DNA of 64,000 nt from Bacillota bacterium (GCA_023390175.1 JAEWDK010000024.1:372001-436000), one strand, 5' to 3'; shown: positions 24,531 through 33,956, numbered from the stretch's first letter. The notes: generated by a model not told the origin, from the sequence alone. Translations and numbers: made by a program.

Positions 24531-25889
24531 TTAAAGCAGCGCTTTTACAATTTGATCGGTATGCATTCCGCGCGAGCCCTTTATCAGCACGGCTTCACCG
24601 CCGATAAGCGTTGACTTTAGTTTTGCAATCGCTTCTTCGTTATTCTGGAAGCTGAAACAGTCAATCGCCGGGTTGACCGATTGCGCACCCTTCGCGATTT
24701 CGCGCGCCTGCTCACCCACCGTCAGCAGGAGGTCCACGCCGGCACGGGCGGCATAAACGCCCACATCAAAATGGGCTTTTTCCGAGAAATCACCCAGTTC
24801 CAGCATATCGGCAAGCACGGCAATATGTTTGCCGCCGCGGAAGCTGCAAAGCACGTCAACGCTGCTTTTGATCGCGTCGGGGCTGGCATTATAGGAATCA
24901 TCGATAATCGTAACTTCATTAACGCGGTGAATCTGCTGCCGCATTGCAAGCGGCTGGTATTCCGTCAGCTTTGCGGCTGCCTTGTCCAGCGGCACTCCCA
25001 GCGTAAACGCAACAGCCAAACCTGCGAGCGCGTTCGTCACATTATGAATTCCCAGAACCGGCAGCTTTACCTTTTGCGTGCCGTGCGGCGCACAAAGCGT
25101 GAATTGGGTAAAGCCATTGGAAAACGCGATATCTTCCGCGCGGAAATCACACCATGGCTGCGTGCCGAAATAAATGATTTTTACGTTCAGTTTTCCGCGC
25201 AGTCCCGCGAGCAATTCGTCATTGCCGTTGAGAAACAGAACGGAGTTTTCATGAAACCGGTCAATAATATGCAGCTTTTCATTTAAAATGTTCTGCTGTG
25301 TTTTCAGCTGCTGAATATGGGAAATTCCGATATTGGTCATAACCGCAAAATCCGGTGCGGCAATTTGAACAAGGCGGCCCATTTCCCCAAAATCACTCAT
25401 ACCCATTTCAATTACGGCGGCCTGATGCGCCTGAGTCATCCGGAACATGGTAAGCGGCAAACCGATTTGGCTGTTGAAGTTGCCCTCCGTCTTCATTACG
25501 TTCAGCCCGGCGGAAAGCGCAAGCGCGATCATTTCTTTTGTGGTTGTTTTGCCCACGCTGCCGGTCACCCCTACAAACGGGATGCGAAACCGGCTGCGAT
25601 ACGCGGCGGCAATTTGCTGTAATGCCCGTTCCGTGCTTGGAACGCTGACCCACGCGTGGGAATCCGCCATTTCATGGTGCTCCTGCGTCAAGGTTGCTGC
25701 CGCGCCGGCGGCAAACGTTGCGCTGATATAAGTATGGGCATCGGTTTTTTCCCCTTTAATCGGAACAAACAGTGTTCCGGGGGTAATGCTGCGGCTGTCC
25801 GTGCTGACTGATGTAATGACCGTATCCGCGCTGCCGCAGAGCAGTTTTCCCCCGCATGATTCCGCTATCTCGCCAATCGTCATATTCAT
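24531..25889 (-). CDS. murF: UDP-N-acetylmuramoyl-tripeptide--D-alanyl-D-alanine ligase MurF
   Basis: A 452-residue Mur ligase that adds D-Ala-D-Ala to the UDP-MurNAc-tripeptide, the last cytoplasmic step in the peptidoglycan precursor. It shows the ATP loop GVTGSVGKTTTKEMI, the MurF segment EGNFNSQIGLPLT, the central IEMGMSDFGEMGRL, and IDDSYNASPDAIKSSVDVL in the C-terminal domain. The start is ATG 25889, which has AAGGTG six bases upstream; the GTG three codons earlier lies inside that site. Directly downstream of murE, ended by a strong terminator. Confidence 0.95.
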   Translation of the reverse strand: MNMTIGEIAESCGGKLLCGSADTVITSVSTDSRSITPGTLFVPIKGEKTDAHTYISATFAAGAAATLTQEHHEMADSHAWVSVPSTERALQQIAAAYRSRFRIPFVGVTGSVGKTTTKEMIALALSAGLNVMKTEGNFNSQIGLPLTMFRMTQAHQAAVIEMGMSDFGEMGRLVQIAAPDFAVMTNIGISHIQQLKTQQNILNEKLHIIDRFHENSVLFLNGNDELLAGLRGKLNVKIIYFGTQPWCDFRAEDIAFSNGFTQFTLCAPHGTQKVKLPVLGIHNVTNALAGLAVAFTLGVPLDKAAAKLTEYQPLAMRQQIHRVNEVTIIDDSYNASPDAIKSSVDVLCSFRGGKHIAVLADMLELGDFSEKAHFDVGVYAARAGVDLLLTVGEQAREIAKGAQSVNPAIDCFSFQNNEEAIAKLKSTLIGGEAVLIKGSRGMHTDQIVKALL

Positions 25890-25899
25890 GTATATCACC

Positions 25900-27354
25900 T
25901 TAAATCTTTTGATTTATAATATCCGCAATTACTTCACGTTCATCCAAATGGTACTTTACGCCTTTGATTTCCTGATAGTCCTCGTGTCCTTTGCCCGCAA
26001 GCACAACAATATCGCCGTCCTCGGCATTGTCCATACAATATTTAATTGCTTCCTTCCGGTCGGGTATCACAACATATTTCCCTTTTGTTTTATTGATGCC
26101 GACCTTAATGTCTTCAATAATATCCATTACATCTTCAAATCGGGAATTATCCGCCGTGATAACCGAAAGGTCCGCCAGCCTTCCGCTGACCTCCCCCATT
26201 TCATACCGGCGGGAGCGCGCACGGTTCCCGCCCGCTCCAAACAGGCAGACAAGGCGGTTCGGCTCATATTCGCGCAGCGTTTCAAGGATATTTTCCATGC
26301 TGACTGCGTTATGGGCATAATCAATTAGCAAAGTATAATTTCCCGGAACCGGGACCGGTTCGACCCTGCCCTTCACCTTAACCGTGTTCAGGCCGTCGAT
26401 ATAATTTTGCTCCGTTACAGGGAAATGCCTGCAGACGGCGACGGCAGCCAGCGCATTGTAAACGCTGAACTTGCCGGGGATATCGACATTCACCGGAAAG
26501 CGCAGCAAACCTTCAACATCAAAATGTACGCCGAGATAACCGGGGCGCGAAATCAGTTTTTCGTTTGAAGCGCGCAGCTCCGCTTCGGAACGGAAGCCGT
26601 ACGTTTCAATCGTGCAGGTATGGTTTGCCGTAATGCCCTGCCAATTTTCGTCGTCAATATTAATCACGCCCGTTTTGCACTGACGGAACAGCATGCTTTT
26701 GCACTGCATGTATTCTTCCAAACTTTTGTGCTCGCTGCCGCCGATATGGTCGGGGGAAAAGTTTGTGAACAGACCGATGTCAAAGGTAAAGCCGGAAACG
26801 CGATGATCCTTCAGCCCGATAGAGGAAGCCTCAATGACCGCGGCTTTGCAGCCCGCGTTTGCCATCATACGCAGGTAGCGCTGCACATCGTAGGATTCTG
26901 GGGTGGTATTGTTGGTTTGAATCACCTGATCACCGATGATCGTGCCGATGGTGCCAATTAAGCCGGTTTTGATTCCCGCAGCTTCCAAAACAGAACGAAT
27001 CATGTAAGACGTGGTTGTTTTCCCTTTTGTCCCCGTAATGCCGACTACACGGATTTCATCTGCAGGATGACGAAAATACGCGGCAGAAAGCACTGCCAAG
27101 GCGTACCGGGTATTCTCAACCATAACGACGGCAGCTCCCCGCACATTCACTTCGCGCTGCGCGACAATAACCGCCGCGCCGGCATCCGCCGCCTGCTGGG
27201 CAAGGTCGTGGCTGTCAATTGAAGAACCGCAAAGACACACAAAGGCGCAGCCTTTTTCTACCTTGCGGGAATCATATATCAAATCCGATATTTCAATATC
27301 CGTGCTGCCGGAACAAGTATAGGTTAATCCTTCCAATAAGTCCGTTAGACACAT
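25900..27354 (-). CDS. murE: UDP-MurNAc-L-Ala-D-Glu--diamino acid ligase MurE
   Basis: A 484-residue Mur ligase that adds the third residue of the stem peptide. It has the ATP loop GITGTKGKTTTSYMI, NTTPESYDVQRYLR, and YAHNAVSMENIL. The substrate-recognition motif, DNPR in meso-diaminopimelate ligases, reads DNSR in ITADNSRFEDVMDII. The arginine that contacts the DAP carboxylate is kept, and GKGHEDYQ near the end also fits the DAP type, so meso-DAP is the likely substrate; the proline-to-serine change is noted. A strong sigma-A promoter precedes it, and GGAGG lies seven bases before ATG. It heads murE-murF. Confidence 0.94.
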   Translation of the reverse strand: MCLTDLLEGLTYTCSGSTDIEISDLIYDSRKVEKGCAFVCLCGSSIDSHDLAQQAADAGAAVIVAQREVNVRGAAVVMVENTRYALAVLSAAYFRHPADEIRVVGITGTKGKTTTSYMIRSVLEAAGIKTGLIGTIGTIIGDQVIQTNNTTPESYDVQRYLRMMANAGCKAAVIEASSIGLKDHRVSGFTFDIGLFTNFSPDHIGGSEHKSLEEYMQCKSMLFRQCKTGVINIDDENWQGITANHTCTIETYGFRSEAELRASNEKLISRPGYLGVHFDVEGLLRFPVNVDIPGKFSVYNALAAVAVCRHFPVTEQNYIDGLNTVKVKGRVEPVPVPGNYTLLIDYAHNAVSMENILETLREYEPNRLVCLFGAGGNRARSRRYEMGEVSGRLADLSVITADNSRFEDVMDIIEDIKVGINKTKGKYVVIPDRKEAIKYCMDNAEDGDIVVLAGKGHEDYQEIKGVKYHLDEREVIADIINQKI

Positions 27355-27392
27355 GATCTAGCCTCCATATTCCTATTTTATGAGCTCTTTTG

Positions 27393-27421
27393 ATGATACA
27401 ATAAAGCAAAGTCAAAGTCAA
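27393..27421 (-). promoter_or_regulatory. Sigma-A promoter for murE-murF
   Basis: On the minus strand TTGACT (27416-27421) and TATCAT (27393-27398) are separated by 17 bases. Confidence 0.82.
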
Positions 27422-27587
27422 TTGCATAAATAATGTTGCCGGGAATTATAATTGTATTACATTTTCCATATTTTGTATAAATTTTATACTTCGCATCCAT
27501 TTTGTATGATTACATTGAAGAAAAATCATGCTAGCATAATAGAAAATAGCGTAGGGGAATACGCCTTAGATGAAAGGAAGCATTGAA

Positions 27588-29030
27588 ATGGGAACAGTGA
27601 ATGAAAAGCTGAAAGCTTTCGGTCTGAAAAAAGTACTGGGCTATTTGGATAATAACCCCGAGGAAAACGTGCCAAAGGTTCTTAGCTGGGTGCGAAAATT
27701 TGACAAGGAAGATTATTATCATAACGCTTACGATATGGTGGAGGAGGCGCTTAAGGACCCGGAGAATAACTGGTATAAACTGATTATGAGCCTTTACTCC
27801 GACCTTGATGCGGGCGTAAGAAAAAAAGCGTTTGAAAACTTCCTCGTAAACTCTGCCATTGTAGGATGCCAGCGAAAAAACAAGAGTGAGGAAAAATACA
27901 ACTGTAATATTCCGTGGGCAATTCTGATGGACCCTACCTCCGCGTGCAACCTGCATTGTACCGGCTGCTGGGCGGCGGAATACGGCAATAAACTGAACAT
28001 GAGCTTTGAACAGCTTGACAGCATTATTGAGCAGGGTAAAAAGCTTGGTACATACATGTATATCTATTCCGGCGGCGAGCCGCTTGTACGCAAGGACGAT
28101 ATTATAAAGCTGTGCGAAAAGCACAATGACTGCGAATTCCTGGCGTTTACAAACGGTACGCTGATCGACGAAAAATTTGCCGATGAAATGCTGCGCGTTC
28201 AGAACTTTGTACCGGCAATCAGTATTGAAGGGTTTGAAGAAGAAACGGACTTCCGCCGCGGGAAGGGCACCTATCAGGCAGTCATTCACGCGATGGAACT
28301 TTTAAAAAAGAAAAAGCTCCCCTTCGGCGCTTCCCTTTGCTATACCAGTAAAAATGCGGAAACCATCGGCAGCGAGGAATACATTGACGACCTAATTGCA
28401 AAGGGCTGCAAATTCGCGTGGTTCTTCACGTATATGCCGGTCGGTGTGGACGCGGTGCCGGAGCTGATGGCAACGGCTGAACAGCGCAAATACATGTACG
28501 AACAAATCCGTAAATTCAGGGGAACCAAGCCGCTTTTCACCATGGATTTCTGGAATGACGGAGAATATGTGAACGGATGTATTGCGGGCGGACGCTGCTA
28601 CATGCACATTAACGCAAACGGCGATATTGAGCCGTGTGCGTTTATTCATTACGCGGACTCCAACATCAAGGAAAAAACACTGCTTGAAGCGTATCAGTCC
28701 CCCCTGTTCATGCAGTACCGCAAAAACCAGCCATTTAACAATAATCTGCTCCAGCCTTGCCCGCTGCTCGACAATCCCGGGCGGCTTGCAAAAATGGTTG
28801 AGAAATCCGGTGCGAAGTCAACTGATTTAACGCACCCCGAAAGCGTGGAGGAACTTGGCAAAAAGTGTGTGGACGCCGCAGAACATTGGGCGCCGGTTGC
28901 CGCCGAGCTTTGGGGAAATTCGGAAGGCCGGGAAAGATCCGAAGAAAAGATTCGCAGGGAACTTGAAGCAAAAGCAAAAATAGAAGAGAAAGCCAAGGCA
29001 AAATATAAGGTTGGCGCGAAAGTCGGATAA
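27588..29030 (+). CDS. Radical SAM protein with helical N-terminus and SPASM-like C-terminal cysteines, function unknown
   Basis: A 480-residue protein. Residues 1-105 are helical without a known domain. The radical SAM cluster motif is C120, C124, C127 in SACNLHCTGCW, followed by YSGGEPLVRKDDI (SAM binding). C331, C337, C350 and C391 (GGRCYMHINANGDIEPC and QPCPLL) resemble an auxiliary-cluster SPASM or twitch domain. The last 40 residues are a charged helix rich in Lys, Glu and Ala. SPASM enzymes modify peptides or act in cofactor synthesis, but no precursor peptide gene is adjacent. Start is ATG 27588, nine bases after AAAGGA; an ATG at 27570 has no usable site. A monocistronic gene. Confidence 0.85.
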   Translation: MGTVNEKLKAFGLKKVLGYLDNNPEENVPKVLSWVRKFDKEDYYHNAYDMVEEALKDPENNWYKLIMSLYSDLDAGVRKKAFENFLVNSAIVGCQRKNKSEEKYNCNIPWAILMDPTSACNLHCTGCWAAEYGNKLNMSFEQLDSIIEQGKKLGTYMYIYSGGEPLVRKDDIIKLCEKHNDCEFLAFTNGTLIDEKFADEMLRVQNFVPAISIEGFEEETDFRRGKGTYQAVIHAMELLKKKKLPFGASLCYTSKNAETIGSEEYIDDLIAKGCKFAWFFTYMPVGVDAVPELMATAEQRKYMYEQIRKFRGTKPLFTMDFWNDGEYVNGCIAGGRCYMHINANGDIEPCAFIHYADSNIKEKTLLEAYQSPLFMQYRKNQPFNNNLLQPCPLLDNPGRLAKMVEKSGAKSTDLTHPESVEELGKKCVDAAEHWAPVAAELWGNSEGRERSEEKIRRELEAKAKIEEKAKAKYKVGAKVG

Positions 29031-29041
29031 TTCGCAATGTT

Positions 29042-29090
29042 AAGGCTCTTACTTTGGAGGACTTCCAAAGTAAGAGCCTTATATTTTATT
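29042..29090 (+). terminator. Terminator of the radical SAM gene
   Basis: A perfect 17-base-pair hairpin (arms 29042-29058 and 29064-29080, loop of five) is followed by ATATTTTATT. It probably also works for the convergent gene ending at 29117. Confidence 0.92.
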
Positions 29091-29116
29091 CTATGAAATT
29101 CATTTTATAAATGGTA

Positions 29117-29554
29117 TTACTTTTTTATTTTATGGTATAAATTCAGGACAAGGTTTGCAGGAAATAAACGCTGCTCAAACAAAATGAGCGCCGACAAACC
29201 GGCCTGGATTAATCCGATGATAAAAAATATAATATGCAAAGAAGCAACTGAACCGAGCATAATGCACTGAACAATAATCCAGATAACCAAAGCCCAGCTG
29301 AAAACGCTGCTGACATATCCCTGAGCCTTCAGTTTAAAATGGAACAGGAACGCACTTACCACATTGCCAAGACCAATGACGGTAAATAAAATAATACCCG
29401 GTATAAGGAAATCGGTAAACGGCGAGTTCTTTAAAGAAGCTGCCGGCACCCCAAGCGGCGCCAGCGGATTTGTAATTGCTGCCAAGCCGCCCGCCATGCC
29501 GCCTATTCCCACAAATAAATGTAATGCAAACAAAAAGCGATATACCATTTTCAT
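29117..29554 (-). CDS. Small four-helix membrane protein, function unknown
   Basis: A 145-residue integral membrane protein with about four hydrophobic segments (residues about 5-25, 45-70, 80-100 and 105-125) and a basic C-terminus. No family was recognised. The frame is open far upstream, to 30097, but that extension lies antiparallel or out of frame over the lysoplasmalogenase-like gene and is a shadow. The start is ATG 29554, with AGGGAT about ten bases upstream. It is the last gene of the glycosyltransferase run on the minus strand. Confidence 0.7.
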   Translation of the reverse strand: MKMVYRFLFALHLFVGIGGMAGGLAAITNPLAPLGVPAASLKNSPFTDFLIPGIILFTVIGLGNVVSAFLFHFKLKAQGYVSSVFSWALVIWIIVQCIMLGSVASLHIIFFIIGLIQAGLSALILFEQRLFPANLVLNLYHKIKK

Positions 29555-29628
29555 CCGTAAATCATCCCTGCTATAAATTATTCTGCAAAGCTGCACCATT
29601 TTTGGAAAATGCAATTTTAAAAACGGCG

Positions 29629-30279
29629 TTACATGTAAAACGCACTGACCGCCAGAAGATAAACCGCAGGATAGTATAAGTACATAATCATCCGGTCCTT
29701 CACCTGAGTCACTGTACCAAGCGTGGTGTCGGCTAAAATAGAATCTGAAATTACAAACAGCCCCGCGCCGACTGCAATACAAACCGCCCCGGCGCTGTTC
29801 AGGGAAAAGGGAAGCATAACCGCAACGGAGAACATCAGCGCAAGCACCGCGGGGTACACCGCAAACGGCACAAGCCGCCTGCCAAGCGTGGGTACATAAC
29901 GCCAAAAAAATCGAGCCACGCACGCGTACAGCACAACGAAAATGATCAGGCTGATTCCATTGAACGGCGCAAGCGTAAGAAAATAAGCAATAAAACAAAG
30001 ATGTGCGATAAGAAAAGTGAGCATTCCCGCAATAAACTGAATTCCAATGACTACATCGGCGGCCATACAGATAAACACACCCGCAAACAAAAGCCATTTC
30101 GTGGCTGCGCCATTTGTTTTAAGCAATGCATACAGGCAAAGCAGAACGGGAATGAAAGTGCAGGAGGCCTTCACAGCCAAAGATCTTGCATTTTCCTGGT
30201 AATTTTTACGCTGGAGAAAATACGTTTGTGTCAAAATTCCCAACAGTGCGACTGAAATCAAACCCAGGTAAAGGCCCAT
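29629..30279 (-). CDS. YhhN/TMEM86-family membrane protein (lysoplasmalogenase-like)
   Basis: A 216-residue protein with about eight transmembrane segments. It shows the family landmarks: an aspartate-containing helix (VFICMAADVVIG) and SDSILA in FVISDSILADTTLG near residue 180. Eukaryotic TMEM86B and some bacterial members hydrolyse lysoplasmalogens; plasmalogens occur in many Clostridia, so a lipid-turnover role is reasonable but unproven. It follows the glycosyltransferase genes by 20 bases and is probably in the same transcript. Confidence 0.75.
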   Translation of the reverse strand: MGLYLGLISVALLGILTQTYFLQRKNYQENARSLAVKASCTFIPVLLCLYALLKTNGAATKWLLFAGVFICMAADVVIGIQFIAGMLTFLIAHLCFIAYFLTLAPFNGISLIIFVVLYACVARFFWRYVPTLGRRLVPFAVYPAVLALMFSVAVMLPFSLNSAGAVCIAVGAGLFVISDSILADTTLGTVTQVKDRMIMYLYYPAVYLLAVSAFYM

Positions 30280-30299
30280 AATGCGGACATCCCTTCTTG

Positions 30300-31493
30300 T
30301 TATGATTCACAGATCAGGGCATACAGCTTATTAATCTCATCTTCGTTGGTGTAGTCGGATTCTGCCAGTACTGCGGAAAAATGTGCGCGGCGTTCAGCGT
30401 TCAGCAGCAGATCTTTCAGTCCATCGGCAACGCCTTCGCTTGTCATGGGCACAATCAGGCCGTTTTCCCCGGAAGTAATCTGGTCTGCCGCTGTGGAAAA
30501 GTCCGTTAACAATATCGGGCGGCACATAACCATGGCTTCATCAACAGCAATGGACTTTCCTTCAAAACGGGACGGCTGAAGATAAATATCGCATGTTTTT
30601 AAATATGGGTACGGATTTGCCCGTTCCCCCATAAACTGAACCGTATCGCCGATTCCGAGCTGATCGATCATTGCCTTCAGGCTTTCTTCCTCGGGGCCGA
30701 TTCCGATAATATACCACTTGAATTTCAGGCCCTCCTTTTTCAGAGCAGCAATTGCTGGAAGAGCAATGTCCAGCCCTTTTTGGTGCGACAGGCGCGCAAT
30801 GGTCAAAATTCGCATACCGGTGAAATTGTCCTCAAAATCAGCCGTTTCATTTGCCATGTTGCGCATAAAGGTTGAGGAAATAATATTATAGATCACATGG
30901 AATTTATCCGTAAACTCCGGAAATGTGCGGTCAAGCGCGGTTTTGCAGGATTCCGAAACCGTACAGAGCGCATTCAGGTGCCGGACAAAGTCATAATCAT
31001 AAATTTTGCTTAGTCCCATTGCAGCATAATCGCCATGAATAAAGCCGATTTTATTTTTGCTCTTAACCTTGCTGACCGCATAATAAATCGGCTGGCCCTC
31101 CATAAAGGCGATTACCGTATCGTATTCTTTTTTAGACGGCCGGATAAACCGCCGTTCCACATTCCACATACGAACCAGCCGTTCCCCCATGGTACCCTTC
31201 AGGCCGGCGAAAGAAACCATCAGGCGGCAAGCCGCAGTAAGCGGACGGCCCTTGCGCACCAGGGCGGGAAACGCCTGACGAATATTTAATTTATATTCCG
31301 CAGGAAAAAGCGGCGGCAGCAGGTGAACCGCTGAGGGAACCCGGCTTAGGAACATGCCGTCGTTTGCAAAAAGCTGCAGGTCAACGTCGTAGGTTTGGTA
31401 ATCAAAAAGCGAAAGCACGGTAACAAGGCTTTTTTCAATTCCCCCGCTGTGCAGACTGTAATTGATAAAGAGAATCTTTTTTTTATCCGGCAT
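30300..31493 (-). CDS. Glycosyltransferase family 4 protein
   Basis: A 397-residue GT-B glycosyltransferase. The N-terminal half starts ILFINYSLHSGGIEKSL (acceptor domain with the glycine-rich loop). The C-terminal donor domain has RILTIARLSHQKGLDIALPAI, the YLQPSRFEGKSIAVDEAMVMCRPIL segment with its nucleotide-sugar-binding glutamate, and GLIVPMTSEGVA. It probably adds a sugar to a lipid-linked or surface glycan at the inner face of the membrane. Its start shares bases with the stop of the GT2 gene (TAATG), so translation is coupled. Sugar and linkage cannot be predicted. Confidence 0.88.
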   Translation of the reverse strand: MPDKKKILFINYSLHSGGIEKSLVTVLSLFDYQTYDVDLQLFANDGMFLSRVPSAVHLLPPLFPAEYKLNIRQAFPALVRKGRPLTAACRLMVSFAGLKGTMGERLVRMWNVERRFIRPSKKEYDTVIAFMEGQPIYYAVSKVKSKNKIGFIHGDYAAMGLSKIYDYDFVRHLNALCTVSESCKTALDRTFPEFTDKFHVIYNIISSTFMRNMANETADFEDNFTGMRILTIARLSHQKGLDIALPAIAALKKEGLKFKWYIIGIGPEEESLKAMIDQLGIGDTVQFMGERANPYPYLKTCDIYLQPSRFEGKSIAVDEAMVMCRPILLTDFSTAADQITSGENGLIVPMTSEGVADGLKDLLLNAERRAHFSAVLAESDYTNEDEINKLYALICES

Positions 31494-32557
31494 TATTTTT
31501 TCCTCGCGTTTTTAAATAAGATATGGGAATAAACAGAATAAAACAGGTAAACAAACGGTGTCCATCCGGTGCGGATTACACGCAGAATCAAACGGTCCGC
31601 TTTTGTTCCGCTTTTCAGGTAGTCGGATTTTGACGCCTGCCTGAGCAGGGGGGTGTGAAGAACACCGCGAAGCTCACGGTAGCGCCTGGAAAAACCGACT
31701 TCATTTAACGGGCTGAAGCAGTTGACAAACGACGAATGCGCCGCGTTGCGGAGCAGCCACGCCATGTGGCGCTCATTATATTTGTCATACAGCTTATGTT
31801 CCTGCAAAAACTTTCGAATAACATTGAAGCAGCCGGTCATCATTTCCATTTTATTGGGGCGGTACCGGATGCTGAGCGACTCGGGGTTGTATCGGTAATG
31901 ATAATACGCGCCGCCAACCACCAGAACCCGCTCGGCAAGGCAGTGCGACATAACGGCAACGGGCAGGTCCTCCAGCATAATTTCCTGTTCGTTATAGTAC
32001 GCAAGATGATTTTCCAAAAACCAGTCCCTGCGGTACATTCTTCGCCATGCGCAGCCGAGCATTTCAACCTGCCTCCACACGGTATTGCCCGCATCGGGGC
32101 CAATCAGCTCAGCCAACAGGGTTTCCTGAATTTCCGCTCCGTACTCCGGAAAATTTACCGGGAGTTTGCAGATACGCTGTTCCCCGTCAATTAAATTTTC
32201 TCTTACAAAGTTATACACAATCATGTCTGAGGAATATTCCTCCGCGCACGCAAAAAGATTTTGCAGCATTCCTTCATCGATCCAGTCGTCCGAATCAATA
32301 AACACCAAATATTTTCCTGCTGCGCGGGCCACGCCGTAGTTGCGTGTATCCCCCAGCCCGCCGTGCGGTTTATCCAATACCTTTACACGTGAATCCTTCT
32401 CATATGTATGTGCGATTTCAAGTGAACGGTCTGTTGAAGCGTCGTTGATTAATAGAATTTCAATATCTTTCAGTGTCTGCGCCAAAATGCTTTCCACACA
32501 CTGCGAAAGATATTTTTCCACATTATATACCGGTACGATAACACTTATCTTTGGCAA
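31493..32557 (-). CDS. Glycosyltransferase family 2 protein
   Basis: A 354-residue GT-A glycosyltransferase. It opens ISVIVPVYNVEKYLSQCVES, with the nucleotide-binding LLINDASTDRS and the DxD-type IDSDDWID near residue 92. The middle LGCAWRRMYRRDWF is typical of capsule and cell-wall glycan GT2 enzymes. It lies two bases after the upstream GT gene and overlaps the next. Donor and acceptor are unknown. Confidence 0.9.
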   Translation of the reverse strand: MPKISVIVPVYNVEKYLSQCVESILAQTLKDIEILLINDASTDRSLEIAHTYEKDSRVKVLDKPHGGLGDTRNYGVARAAGKYLVFIDSDDWIDEGMLQNLFACAEEYSSDMIVYNFVRENLIDGEQRICKLPVNFPEYGAEIQETLLAELIGPDAGNTVWRQVEMLGCAWRRMYRRDWFLENHLAYYNEQEIMLEDLPVAVMSHCLAERVLVVGGAYYHYRYNPESLSIRYRPNKMEMMTGCFNVIRKFLQEHKLYDKYNERHMAWLLRNAAHSSFVNCFSPLNEVGFSRRYRELRGVLHTPLLRQASKSDYLKSGTKADRLILRVIRTGWTPFVYLFYSVYSHILFKNARKK

Positions 32558-32559
32558 AA

Positions 32560-33738
32560 TCAGACCTCCCGTCTTCCTGTGGCGGTAAATTCAATAATTC
32601 GTTTCATAATTACACGCCAGTCATAATGTTTTTCCGCAAACTTTCTTTCTGCCTGGGCAAGGCGCGGATCCAGCCGGCAGCGCCATACAAATTCACCAAT
32701 AAGCGAAATATTGATTGGCGAATCGTTGTTGACAAGCTTTAATGCAAAGGGGATGTTGTCATCCAACCCCAAATCTTCATAAGCATAAACAAACGGAATC
32801 CCTGCCGCGCAAAACTCCTTGGCAATTTCCGGCGATAAATAAGTTCTTCCGGAACGGTACAGACCAAGGCACGAAACGGCAACCGAATGGGTATCATACA
32901 GACCGTTCATTTCCTCCGGACTTTTTTTGCCCAGAAAGTGAACGCAGTGGTTCAGCCCGCTTTCATCTGTCATCGTTTTTAATTCACGAACCGCTTCGTC
33001 ATCTCCGACAATATCAAACGTAATTTCGTCTTTGTGAAGATTGGACTGGTATGTTTTCAAGCCGTGAATGATGCGGTCATACCCGCAGAGTCTGGAATGA
33101 TCGACCACCCCCAGAACAGCAATAGGGTCACCGTGAATTTCGGTCCTGCTCCGCCGCCCGATTCCGCTGACCGTAATTCCCGTGTCAACCGTGATGGCCG
33201 GAACGCCCCAAACATGGTCGACCGGCGTGCCGAACACGACAACAGTGTCAATAACACGGGTAAACCTGGAAAGCAAAAGCGTATGCTGCAGGATTCTGCG
33301 GCATAGCCCTGTGTATGCTGCTTTATCGCCGCTTTCACGAAATGACTGAAGCATTTGCCTGCAAATGATTCGGTCGGGGTATCTGGCCGCTTCAAAAATG
33401 ACTTTCGCTCCGAAGCATTTCGCCTTGGCGCAGGCAGCAATATCCAAAAACAGATGCTCGGCAAGGAATCCTCTTATATATATATAGTCATACTGATTTT
33501 TCTCAATAAAATTGCAGATCGTATTACAAAGATATTTTCTGCGTTTTTCCGGCTGTTCCGGCAATAAGCAGCGTGTTTGCTCACCCCCTGTGCAAAAAAG
33601 CAGTTTTCCATCCGCAATGCAAGCAGAATGTGCTTCGTTTCCCAGCTGGCTCACCCCGTTCACCTGGCTGGAAATGCGTTGAAAAAGGTCAGCCTGAGAT
33701 TCGTTGAACGATTCCAAGCCGACATAAAAGAATTTCAT
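32560..33738 (-). CDS. Divergent GT-B glycosyltransferase (family 4-like)
   Basis: A 392-residue protein of GT-B type. The C-terminal part shows the donor-domain pattern: IAVLGVVDHSRLCGYDRIIHGLKTY, FDIVGDDEAVRELKTM, VHFLGKKSPEEMNGLYD and EIAKEFCAAGIPFVY. The N-terminal half is divergent. First gene of the minus-strand glycosyltransferase unit, with a strong sigma-A promoter. The start is ATG 33738, preceded by GGGGGAC; 20 in-frame upstream codons lack a ribosome binding site. Substrate unknown. Confidence 0.8.
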   Translation of the reverse strand: MKFFYVGLESFNESQADLFQRISSQVNGVSQLGNEAHSACIADGKLLFCTGGEQTRCLLPEQPEKRRKYLCNTICNFIEKNQYDYIYIRGFLAEHLFLDIAACAKAKCFGAKVIFEAARYPDRIICRQMLQSFRESGDKAAYTGLCRRILQHTLLLSRFTRVIDTVVVFGTPVDHVWGVPAITVDTGITVSGIGRRSRTEIHGDPIAVLGVVDHSRLCGYDRIIHGLKTYQSNLHKDEITFDIVGDDEAVRELKTMTDESGLNHCVHFLGKKSPEEMNGLYDTHSVAVSCLGLYRSGRTYLSPEIAKEFCAAGIPFVYAYEDLGLDDNIPFALKLVNNDSPINISLIGEFVWRCRLDPRLAQAERKFAEKHYDWRVIMKRIIEFTATGRREV

Positions 33739-33842
33739 TACTGTCCCCCATTTTATAATCAAAATGGCAACATACTCAGCACGACCGGATCGGCCCATAA
33801 GTCATGTTGCCCAATAAAGACCAGAAAGACATATGATAAATA

Positions 33843-33871
33843 ATTATAACATCGCTCACAATTGAATACAA
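33843..33871 (-). promoter_or_regulatory. Sigma-A promoter for the minus-strand glycosyltransferase unit
   Basis: On the minus strand TTGTAT (33866-33871) and TATAAT (33843-33848) are separated by 17 bases. It is divergent from the promoter at 33900, 28 bases away. Confidence 0.8.
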
Positions 33872-33899
33872 GAATAATTTACCCGTAACGAACTATATG

Positions 33900-33928
33900 T
33901 TGAAATGCATGATTCAGTATGCTATTCT
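33900..33928 (+). promoter_or_regulatory. Sigma-A promoter for the plus-strand glycosyltransferase
   Basis: TTGAAA (33900-33905) and TATTCT (33923-33928) are separated by 17 bases, 28 bases before the ATG. Confidence 0.75.
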
Positions 33929-33956
33929 TTAGTTATTATGAATATGGAGGTAAGCT

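Noticed and set aside
27531..28289. A 252-codon minus-strand frame under the radical SAM gene
   Set aside because: It is the antisense of a strongly supported coding region.
29555..30097. A long minus-strand extension of the 145-residue membrane protein
   Set aside because: It lies out of frame across the lysoplasmalogenase-like gene; the ribosome binding site supports a start at 29554.
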